A stretch of DNA of 64,000 nucleotides from contig NC_060207.1 in NCBI RefSeq assembly GCF_021130785.1, forward strand, positions 101,721,001 to 101,785,000, in the 5' to 3' direction. Every line of letters begins with the position of its first letter. The stretch's first letter is position 1. The notes beneath the pieces are model-generated. The model was not told where the DNA came from, ran no database searches, and saw only the letters and a list, made by a program, of their open reading frames with translations. This stretch comes from Homalodisca vitripennis. Taxonomy: Eukaryota; Arthropoda; Insecta; Hemiptera; Cicadellidae. Of this stretch, positions 12,826 through 20,780 are shown in pieces. A program made the translations under genes and the position numbers.

Positions 12826-14152
12826 TACAGGGTTAGCCAGTGAAACGGGAAGATTTAAATAAGTAACTAATTCTTTATGAAAATTAATTTTACTATTTAA
12901 TGGTTATAAATATAAAGAAAAAAGGTAGCCATTTACTGTACAATAAGTGAAAAAATTATTTTTCGAATATAACACTTGTCATATGTCCTCCATTGAAATC
13001 TATGCACTGCTGCAGCCGGGCCTGGAAGTTTCTCATGACATTTTGCAGCATATTGACTGGTATTCCATCGATTTCGTCCCGAATTCCTTTTTTTAGGGCA
13101 GGGATAGTTCTAGGTGGATCGTTCTGAAAAACTGTTGTTTTTAAGCAACCCCATAGAAAAAAGTCACAGGCTGTCAAATCTGGAGAGCAAAGGGGCCAAG
13201 GGATATCCCCGTTTCGGGAAATGACGCCACCTGGAAACAAATCATTCACAGCATTCATAGCAACTCTTGCAGTGTGGCTTGTTGCCCCATCTTGTTGGAA
13301 CATTGTGTGTTCATTTACTGGAAAACGGGAGAGTTGTGGCGTAAGAAAGTTCTGGATCATTGCAACGTAACGCACAGAGTTAACCACAGCACTTCCATTG
13401 CTATCCTCAAAGAAAAATGGGCCTATGATTCCTCTTGCTGACATTGAGCACCAAACCGTCACTTTTTCAGCATGAAAAGGCGTTTCATGAAGTGCGCCAG
13501 GGACTTCCTCAGACCAGTATCTGAAGTTTTGTTTATTAACAAAACCAGAGAGGTGGATCCTCATCCACAAGTTGTTTACTTGGTCGACATTTTCCTCAAG
13601 TCTTCTGGCCATTTCCTCACAAAACTGTAATCGTTTCTGAAGGTCAGTTGGTTTGAGAGATTGCACAATCTGTATTTTGTATGGGTGAAAATTTAGATCT
13701 TGATGAAGAATCCTTCTCACCGAAGTGTTACTTATTCCAAGGCGTAGAGCATGTTGTTTGGCAGATCGGCGTGGACTTCTGAGCATTGCCTGTTGAACAG
13801 TAGCGATATTTTGAGGGGTTCGAACTGTTTTTGCACTCCCACCCCGTTTTTTAAACGTTGATCCAGTTTGTTCAAGGTTGTTTGTCCACGAACTAATTGC
13901 GTTATCCGAAGGAACAGGCCTGTTGTGCGGTATGTTGAAATGGCGTCGAAAAGCACGTCGCGTTTTCACCAAACTCTCACCATTCGTATAATACGCTTTA
14001 ACCGCGTAGCCGCGATATTCACCTGTCCAACGATCCATCTTAACTAAATGGCGGGACACGCAGGTAGAATTTAGCCTGTCACTATTACCCCCACCACTCA
14101 CATTCCAACTGTCAAGGCCATCTCCAATCTTCCCGTTTTAAGCAGGGACATT
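12826..14152 (-). mobile_element. Tc1/mariner-type transposon (IS630 superfamily)
   Basis: The left end is TACAGGGTTAGCCAGTG, with TA as the likely target dinucleotide. Eighteen bases inside it lies AAACGGGAAGATTT, and the other end has the complementary AATCTTCCCGTTT at about 14126-14138. This indicates inverted terminal repeats with decayed outer bases. The single ORF occupies most of the element. The right end abuts the TTAA of the piggyBac element at 14153, so the outermost right bases may have been lost or altered there. Confidence 0.65.
12956..14101 (-). CDS. Tc1/mariner-like transposase, 381 aa, first catalytic Asp missing
   Basis: The frame is open for 381 codons. Residues 25-130 form two helix-turn-helix-like DNA-binding regions (YRGYAVKAYYTNGESLVKTR; later RRSAKQHALRLGISNTSVRR). 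Residues 175-320 are the DDE/D nuclease: VNNLWMRIHLSGFVNKQNFRYW, then FQQDGATSHTA (Asp 271) and SPDLTACDFFLWG (Asp 308, 36 residues later). In this family the first catalytic Asp sits in an SDEAHFHLSG-like motif. Here NLWM runs straight into RIHLSG, so the segment with that Asp appears deleted in frame. The ORF is otherwise intact, suggesting a recent copy that is catalytically dead. An internal Met at residue 22 is an alternative start. Confidence 0.8.
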   Translation of the reverse strand: MSGGGNSDRLNSTCVSRHLVKMDRWTGEYRGYAVKAYYTNGESLVKTRRAFRRHFNIPHNRPVPSDNAISSWTNNLEQTGSTFKKRGGSAKTVRTPQNIATVQQAMLRSPRRSAKQHALRLGISNTSVRRILHQDLNFHPYKIQIVQSLKPTDLQKRLQFCEEMARRLEENVDQVNNLWMRIHLSGFVNKQNFRYWSEEVPGALHETPFHAEKVTVWCSMSARGIIGPFFFEDSNGSAVVNSVRYVAMIQNFLTPQLSRFPVNEHTMFQQDGATSHTARVAMNAVNDLFPGGVISRNGDIPWPLCSPDLTACDFFLWGCLKTTVFQNDPPRTIPALKKGIRDEIDGIPVNMLQNVMRNFQARLQQCIDFNGGHMTSVIFEK

Positions 14153-14167
14153 TTAACCCTTTCAGTG

Positions 14168-14276
14168 CCAACGTCCGACTACACGGACGTTCATAAAACG
14201 TGCAAGAAGAGCCAGCGTCCGACTACACGGACGTACGTAAAACGTGCAAGAAGAGCCAGCGTCCGACTACACGGAC
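14168..14276. repeat. Subterminal palindromic repeats of the piggyBac element
   Basis: The motif ACGTCCGACTACACGGACGT, an imperfect palindrome, is followed by ACGTGCAAGAAGAGCCAGC and repeated; a third palindrome ends in GGACATG. Such subterminal repeats are typical transposase-binding or hairpin elements in piggyBac ends. Part of the spacer recurs in inverted orientation near the right end. Confidence 0.8.
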
Positions 14277-14550
14277 ATGTTTTAAAATATTCGTAAAAAA
14301 TACAAAAAATATCTAAACAATCCTAATTTTGTTATAATTGTATTTATAAAGATATAAACTAATAAAAAACATTCAGTTGAATGTATTTCCATTACATTAG
14401 TGTTATAAATAAAACAAAATACAAGTGGCTGTGGACGTCGCTAGTCTGAGTCAGCTGTCGTCTGTTGTTTACTAACCAACTACGCAGTTTCGCCGATTGC
14501 GCCGAGCTAACTTGTTGTTGTTTCATTTATTGTTGTAAAATGTTTACAAA

Positions 14551-16443
14551 ATGAAGCGTAGTGCATCACCTCTTAGTGAAAACACTTTACGGAGAGTGTT
14601 AGGAGACGATAGTGATGTTGTTGTGAGTGATAGTGAAACGGAAAGTGAAGAGTCTTCTAGTTTAGGTTATGAGAACACAGACAGTGACCCGGATTATCAC
14701 CCTGAGTTGCCTTCAACTTCAAATACTAGTAGGCCTAGACTAGATAACTTGTTATTTAGAGCAAATGATCATTTGTCATCTGAGGATGATGCCCCAGACA
14801 TAGGACTTGACTTTGAAAGTCTCCCTAGACCTAGGCCTAACCTACAAACAAGGCCAAGAGGTCGGCCACGTAATGTAGGCCTATATCAATTGTCTGAAAC
14901 CTCCTCTTCAGATTCTGAGGATGGTATGGGATGGGATGAGGTGGAAATGGATGGGAATATTGGTTTTTGCCATCAGTTTTCATTTGATGAGCTAACGGGT
15001 CCAAAACATGCTCCTCCTCGTAACTCCTCCCCGTCAAATTATTTCAAACTTTTTTTTACAACAGCCCTCCTAGAAACATTTGTAAAATATACCAATAAGT
15101 ATGCCACAGAATATATAAATAAAAGTCAATTGAAACCACACAGCCGGGCAAACTCCTGGAAACCTGTGTCTCTCTTAGAGATGCAGGCCTTTTTAGCAGT
15201 ACTAATAAATATGGGCATAAAAAAACAGCCAACTATTTACAGCTACTGGTGGACCAGTTCTAGTCAATTCATTCCCTGGTTCCCAAGAATGTTTACCAGA
15301 AATAGATTTCAAGCAATATTGAGATTTTTGCATATGGTTGACACAGTTCCGCTTGCAAAACCAGGTGAGCCAGATTATGATGCGTGCGCTCGGTTCAAAC
15401 CACTGATTGACCATGTAAATAGGGTTTTCAAATTTCATTTTTCTCCCGGTCAGAACCTTGCGATTGACGAGAGTATTATAAGTTCCAAATCGCACAGTCA
15501 GCTGAGGCAGTACTTACCAAAGAAGCGACATCGGTGGGGAATAAAGCTTTGGATGCTATGTGACTCGGTCACCCACTACTGCTTGAATTTCTTTGTCTAT
15601 AAAGGGGCGAATGGCAGTGACAAAGATGAAATTAAATCTAATGGATTGGGCTATTTTGTTGTGAAAAGGCTTTTGGAGATGGCTGGCCTATTAAATAAAG
15701 GCTATCACATTTTCTGTGATAATTTCTTTACTTCTCTAAAGCTTGCTAAATATCTTTACAGTAAATGTACATTTTTGACGGGTACCATGCGTATAAACCG
15801 CAAAGGACTTCCTGATTCAGTAAAACCTAAGTTCAAAGTGGGAGAAAAGAAGTACTTCAAAAAAAATGAGATGACTTTATTAGCATTCAGAGAAAAGCAG
15901 TCCCAGACAAAACAAGTATTAGTTTTAACTACAGATGGCACAGTTGAAGATGAAAAAAGGAGCAAAAAATTTGGAAATCACATCAAAACTACTAATAAGC
16001 CAAAAGTCATAAGGAGATATAATGATTTTATGGGAGGGGTTGATGGAGGGGACCAAATGTTAAATTCATACCTGGATGAGAGGAAAGCACTCCGATTTTG
16101 GAGGAAAGTTACTTTTAATATCTTTGGGCGCATGGTACTCAATTCCTACATAATTTATAAAAAAAAGACTGACAAACCCCTTCCTAGGCTAGAGTACACT
16201 GTGGCACTAGTAGAAGAACTTTCCACTGAATGGCTGGCCCTCCAAGAAAGAAGGCCTATGTTGTATACTTCACCTGGAAACAGCAGGGAGGGTAATGCGG
16301 CTAATAACGGCAGTGGTGATCCCGATTGGACAATGTTCTTGAACAAATTGCCAAATAAAAAAGAACTTAATTGCTCTGTCTGTAGTAAGAAAAGTACTCA
16401 GGCTGGAGGAAAAAGGCCACATTTGCTTGCAAAACCTTTTTAA
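14551..16443 (+). CDS. piggyBac transposase, 630 aa
   Basis: The protein would excise and insert the flanking element at TTAA sites in the nucleus. The N-terminal ~130 residues are acidic and Ser-rich (DDSDVVVSDSETESEESS), typical of the family. The DDE_Tnp_1_7 domain starts near residue 150 (FDELTGPKHAPP). The three catalytic acidic residues are visible in LAIDESIISSK (near residue 305), HIFCDNFFTSLK (near 390) and YNDFMGGVDGGDQM (near 495). The C-terminal end has CSVCSKKSTQAGGKRPH but stops without the remaining Cys/His pairs of the usual cysteine-rich finger, so the DNA-binding tail is short. No stops or shifts interrupt the frame. The upstream 400 bp presumably holds the element's own promoter. 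Confidence 0.93.
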   Translation: MKRSASPLSENTLRRVLGDDSDVVVSDSETESEESSSLGYENTDSDPDYHPELPSTSNTSRPRLDNLLFRANDHLSSEDDAPDIGLDFESLPRPRPNLQTRPRGRPRNVGLYQLSETSSSDSEDGMGWDEVEMDGNIGFCHQFSFDELTGPKHAPPRNSSPSNYFKLFFTTALLETFVKYTNKYATEYINKSQLKPHSRANSWKPVSLLEMQAFLAVLINMGIKKQPTIYSYWWTSSSQFIPWFPRMFTRNRFQAILRFLHMVDTVPLAKPGEPDYDACARFKPLIDHVNRVFKFHFSPGQNLAIDESIISSKSHSQLRQYLPKKRHRWGIKLWMLCDSVTHYCLNFFVYKGANGSDKDEIKSNGLGYFVVKRLLEMAGLLNKGYHIFCDNFFTSLKLAKYLYSKCTFLTGTMRINRKGLPDSVKPKFKVGEKKYFKKNEMTLLAFREKQSQTKQVLVLTTDGTVEDEKRSKKFGNHIKTTNKPKVIRRYNDFMGGVDGGDQMLNSYLDERKALRFWRKVTFNIFGRMVLNSYIIYKKKTDKPLPRLEYTVALVEELSTEWLALQERRPMLYTSPGNSREGNAANNGSGDPDWTMFLNKLPNKKELNCSVCSKKSTQAGGKRPHLLAKPF

Positions 16444-17090
16444 GTAGGCTATAAGTGTTTATTAATTGTGTAATTTTAAACTTGAAATAGGCTATTTTTT
16501 CTCAATATTTGCCTAATACATAATTTTATAAAGTGAAAAACAGTGTTTAGCAAGATGTGCGAAAAATCCAAATACGCGTTATTTTTGAAAAACAATGATA
16601 AAACCTTTATTTTTGAAGATAGATGTATAATTTTTTGTGTATGTGTTGAAAAGTATGTGGAGGTTCAAACACATACTCAATTTATGGAACAAGGATTTTT
16701 TTACTGGCCTTATATTTACACCAAACTGAAAAATTCATCATAAAATTTTATGTAAGTAAAAGTTTTTCTGGTTTTATATTTTTAATGCATGTTGTAGTAA
16801 ATTTATTTTTCAGTATTAATTCAAAGCACATTGTTTAGAGCAAAACAAAACAAAAAGTAACAATTTTCATCAATAAATAACAAAACTGTGACAGTTTTTG
16901 TAAACTGCTGAAAAATTGGCAATTATAGCCTGGCTCTTCTTGCATGAGCATATGGCACTATGCCTGGCATTTCTTGCACGCGCACTAGGGAGATTGTCTG
17001 GCACTGAAAGGGTTAAGCAGAAATTTAAAGCAACTAAAAAAAAAATATTTTCGTGATAAATTAGACCAAGCTAATTGAAATTTAAACTGT

Positions 17091-18020
17091 TTGGTTGTTG
17101 TAAATAAATTTAGTAGTAGAGAGGTTAAAAAAGTTTCAATTCAGCTAAATAAATATTTGCCAAATACCAAATTATTGAATGACAAAATTAAGCTTGAAGT
17201 AACCAACGAATTTAATGAATTCTTTACTAACGTGGATCAGAACTTTATTGGCTCAAACGTAACAAATCTTTTCAATGATCGATCTTATAGGCTGAATTCG
17301 GCCATCAACTTACGCATCAAAGGTGACCTATACCAATTGCAATAACTTCTGTCCAATATCGTTGTTAAGTGTGCTATCAAAAGTCTCAGAGAAAATAGTT
17401 AAAGATCAGTTAATACTGTATTTTTACTCAGAATAATATACTTACTGAAAATTAATTTGAATGAGATAGAAACATTTCAGACGCTTTATTTAGTATTAAG
17501 AGAAGCATCAACGATACATTAGTAAACAATAAACAAGTAATGCTGATCTTTCTTTACTTAAAAAAAGCTTTCAATTCCATTGATATTTTTGGAATATTTT
17601 ACTAAATAAACTTAATTCTATCAGTATTAGTGATTTAAATTGGTTTAAAAGCTATTTCAAAGACAGTCTTCAAGGTGTGATTATTGGGGAAGTCCATGGA
17701 GGTAAAATATGGAGTTATTCAGGGCAGCACACTAGAGCCTGTATTGTTCTTTATTTATATTAATGATTTGCCTAAATTATATATTAGTGGAAAATTATAT
17801 TTGTTTGCTGATGATACAGTGGTTATTTTGAAGTGACAAAGCGGCGGAGGTTCGTGAAAAAGCTCTATTTGATATGTTTACATTAAAGCAATGGTTTGAC
17901 CATAACATCTTATTATTAAATATTTCCAAAACTAAATTCATATTTATTTAGAAAATTTAGAAACTCTTAAAATACATGCCTGTGATAATGCTCTAAAATA
18001 CCTGAACTGACAAGCTCTAT
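17091..18020 (+). pseudogene. LINE reverse transcriptase remnant, upstream half of a split element
   Basis: Across frames the stretch carries recognisable LINE RT blocks. These are EFNEFFTNV (pre-RT), FCPISLLSVLSKVSEKIVK (RT 1), VMLIFLYLKKAF (RT 3, normally LDLSKAFD), GVIQGSTLEPVLFFIYINDL (RT 4) and LFADDTVV (catalytic YADD-like motif, about 17808-17831). Near 17960-18000 it reaches KIHACDNALK, a thumb-region segment. The continuation of this same protein region is found at 23846 onward, after the intact LINE. It is therefore an old LINE interrupted by a younger one. Confidence 0.75.
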
Positions 18021-18403
18021 AATGTGGTGTCTAATTTAAGTAATTATATAAAATTTTAGTTTTCCATTGGTTTATAACTCTGTGTTTTTGTGAAGATTTT
18101 ACTATAGTGACATTCTTGAAGACATGGACTTGGACTGTAAGACTATTTTTAATTGAAGTTTTAAAATTGTATAATCTTCTCATAACATAACCTCACTCTT
18201 ATTATTAAAAACTTAATTGTATTGACTACATCACATAATCTTAATAGTTTGAAGATTAACAGTGGCATTTGAAGTTTGACAGATAAACTAACAATAACAT
18301 TTTGGAAAGCCCAGTGATTGTTTAAAGACAAGAAAACTCTTTTTCTCTTGCCAGTTGTATAAACTGAACTATCAGTGTTTAGTTCTGCTAAGTTTTTATC
18401 ATT

Positions 18404-18472
18404 ATCAAATAGCTCATTTGATAAGGTGACTGACTCCTAATGTGATAGTTCCAGGTTCAAATCCCACTAGTG
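18404..18472 (+). repeat. tRNA-like (SINE head-like) sequence in the LINE 5' region
   Basis: The string TAGCTCATTTGATAAGG resembles a tRNA D-arm/A box, GACTCCTAA an anticodon loop (CCT), and GGTTCAAATCCC a B box, in tRNA spacing. The T-stem and acceptor stem do not pair well, so it is not a functional tRNA gene. It could be a SINE head or an internal RNA polymerase III promoter relic. Confidence 0.45.
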
Positions 18473-18861
18473 GCATTTACTTTTTGCAACCCCAATTCTT
18501 AAATTTATTAGTAATCTTGTCTGAATGTAATAATAATTTTCTATTTTAATCTTTTACCTGACTGCTATTTAATTTATTTAACTAATTGTTATATTTGTGT
18601 TTTTTATTATTTTAATGTTAAATGTTTAGTATGTATGCATTGTAATTATTATTGTTGTAATTGTTATTGTCACCTTTTAAGCTTTTAAACTTATCTGGCT
18701 TACAACTTTTGTATTTTAATATTTGTAATTAATTCAATTTACTTTTTATTGTTATAATAACTGTTTATACGAGCCTTAATTACTTTTTTAACCTGTCTAT
18801 ATTACAAATTTTATTAATTTAATTTAGTTTTAACAACTGTTTTATTTAGAAACAAGGCAAT

Positions 18862-20745
18862 ATGTCTAAACATAATAAATACCCCTGTGGAGTATGTGGA
18901 AAATGTGCAAGCACTTCAGCTATATTTTGTAATACCTGTAAATCATGGAATCATTTGAAATGTGTAAATTTAATATACAATAATGTTAAGAATTTGTTAG
19001 AAGAAGATTGTAAATCATGGAAATGTCCTAATTGCAAGCAGAATTATGTTGAGGAAAGTGGAGATGAAAGGATTGTATGTGACAAGCATGAAGAGGAACC
19101 TAGTAATTTAGAGGATTCTCTGACACTGGCAGCAGAAATTGGACAAGCACTTTTAAGAGAGAATGAAGAGCTAAAACAGGCCCTGCATGAAACCAGCAAT
19201 GCCAAATCTGTCTATGAGCTGGAACTTGAAGACAAAATAAAGCAAAAGGAAGAGGAAATTGAAATAATGTTGGAAAAATGTAAAGAAAAAGAAGAAGAAT
19301 TACTTTTAGTTATAACTACTCTAAGAAACAAGCTGGAAGAAGAGAAAAAACTAAATATGGAGCTCATATTACAAGCAGAACAAGGGAACTGTGGTATGGT
19401 TGAAAAACGAAAGGAATTACCCTGTACAAAATGTGAAATACTCAAAAATGAAACTAAAAACATGATATCCTCTATAAGATCTCTAGAAATTGCAGCAAAA
19501 GAAATAAAAAATGAAAATCTAGTTCTACAAAGTAAACTGAACAATTCTCAATGTATTCAGTGTTTTTCACCTTTAAAACTAAACACAGGGACTAAGCAAA
19601 ACATAGTTGCTGACCAAAACAAGTGGCAAAAAGTTCCTGTGGCACATAAAAAATCTGTACCTCCAAAAATCCAAACCACTAGTAGTTGGATTGACACGAA
19701 CAATCGCTTTGAAGTATTGTCAGGAGAGGAGACTGATGAGGATGAATTTGGAGATGACACAGAAGTAGCTACAAAATCAAAAGAGGAAGGCAGGAAACAA
19801 ATTAACAAAAATAAATCAATTTTTTTTAAATCTACAAGACAAAATAAAACAAAAAGTAAAAACCAACGTCATACTGCTACACATACCGTTAAACAAAATA
19901 TGCATGTGATAACGAGACCTTCAATGGAGTCTGGAACAATAAACAAAAATAAAATCCTTATTCTGGCAGATAGTCATGGGAGAGGCTGTGGTGAACACAT
20001 CAGGGACCGGCTTGGTAGAATGTTTGTGGTTACTTCAATAATCAAACCCAATGCAAATTTTAATGATGTAATTGAAAATATTGAAGAACTAACAGAATCC
20101 TACCAGAATGGGGATTATGTTATTGTCTTAGCAGGAACAAACAATTTCAACAATAGAACACCAGATTTAGATTTTCGGTTTGATTTAATAAAACAAGTAG
20201 CCCGTAAAACCAATGTAGTTATACCTGGAATTCCACATAGATTTGATAAGTTGGGGTTCAACACCAATGATGCTATTAAAAGATCCAATATCAAACTGAT
20301 CGAATACATAAGAGTCTCAAAACTTGATAACCTCAACTTTGTCATTGTTCCAAATACTAAATATACCTTGCATGATCATACCAAACATGGCCTGCACTTT
20401 AATGCAAGCGGTAAAATTAAACTCTCAAACCAAATTTGTCTTGGAATTAAGAATCATATATCAAAAAATATACGAGGTTACGTCATTCCACAAGCTACTG
20501 AGAGTGAACTAATTACACTTCCCCATGAGACATACATGGATGCTGTCAAAGGGATCACTGATATACCTGGAGGAGAAGCAGAGTTCACCACCTCAACTAC
20601 ATCAGAAGTGCTGCAGTCACATGAGGAAAGAGACAGTCCAGTGCCAGTGTTTACCACAACTATAACAAAACTTGACAACAAAACTTGTACAGATGATTTT
20701 TTAGGGACACAGGTTCCACCCCCAGAGTTGCAACACAGAACTTAA
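18862..20745 (+). CDS. LINE ORF1 protein: PHD finger, coiled coil, SGNH esterase-like domain (627 aa)
   Basis: ORF1 proteins bind the LINE RNA and help form the retrotransposition particle. Residues 8-60 hold a PHD-type zinc finger (CGVCGKCAS..CNTCKSWNHLKC.....WKCPNC). Residues about 80-235 are Glu/Lys-rich coiled coil. Residues about 365-540 look like an SGNH/GDSL hydrolase: block I ILADSHGRG (nucleophile Ser), block III VLAGTNNFNN, and block V DHTKHGLHFNASG (catalytic Asp/His pair). This PHD plus coiled coil plus esterase order is known from CR1-clade ORF1 proteins. The C-terminal ~80 residues are acidic and Thr-rich without a known domain. The frame is intact, and ORF2 starts 35 bp after the stop. 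Confidence 0.88.
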   Translation: MSKHNKYPCGVCGKCASTSAIFCNTCKSWNHLKCVNLIYNNVKNLLEEDCKSWKCPNCKQNYVEESGDERIVCDKHEEEPSNLEDSLTLAAEIGQALLRENEELKQALHETSNAKSVYELELEDKIKQKEEEIEIMLEKCKEKEEELLLVITTLRNKLEEEKKLNMELILQAEQGNCGMVEKRKELPCTKCEILKNETKNMISSIRSLEIAAKEIKNENLVLQSKLNNSQCIQCFSPLKLNTGTKQNIVADQNKWQKVPVAHKKSVPPKIQTTSSWIDTNNRFEVLSGEETDEDEFGDDTEVATKSKEEGRKQINKNKSIFFKSTRQNKTKSKNQRHTATHTVKQNMHVITRPSMESGTINKNKILILADSHGRGCGEHIRDRLGRMFVVTSIIKPNANFNDVIENIEELTESYQNGDYVIVLAGTNNFNNRTPDLDFRFDLIKQVARKTNVVIPGIPHRFDKLGFNTNDAIKRSNIKLIEYIRVSKLDNLNFVIVPNTKYTLHDHTKHGLHFNASGKIKLSNQICLGIKNHISKNIRGYVIPQATESELITLPHETYMDAVKGITDIPGGEAEFTTSTTSEVLQSHEERDSPVPVFTTTITKLDNKTCTDDFLGTQVPPPELQHRT

Positions 20746-20780
20746 ACCTCTTCCAAAAAGTAAAACACAGACATAAAACT

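Larger units (their letters stand above)
14157..17012 (+). mobile_element. Structurally complete piggyBac element, 2,856 bp
   Basis: Both ends are present. The left starts CCCTTTCAGTGCCA and the right finishes with its exact complement TGGCACTGAAAGGG; each is flanked by the piggyBac target TTAA (14153-14156 and 17013-17016). Just inside the left end, a roughly 50-bp unit holding the palindrome CGTCCG...CGGACG followed by GTGCAAGAAGAGCCA occurs in about three copies (14168-14275). The complementary TGGCTCTTCTTGCA lies at 16930-16943 near the right end, with a variant further out. The ORF at 14551-16443 is uninterrupted. All visible requirements of an autonomous element are met except for a shortened C-terminus. 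Confidence 0.92.

Noticed and set aside
14153..17020. piggyBac insertion inside the mariner right terminal repeat
   Set aside because: The sequence beyond 17016 does not continue the mariner terminal repeat, so direct interruption could not be shown; adjacency only is reported.
18404..18472. A functional tRNA-Arg(CCT) gene
   Set aside because: Acceptor and T-stem pairing is poor, so only a tRNA-like relic is reported.
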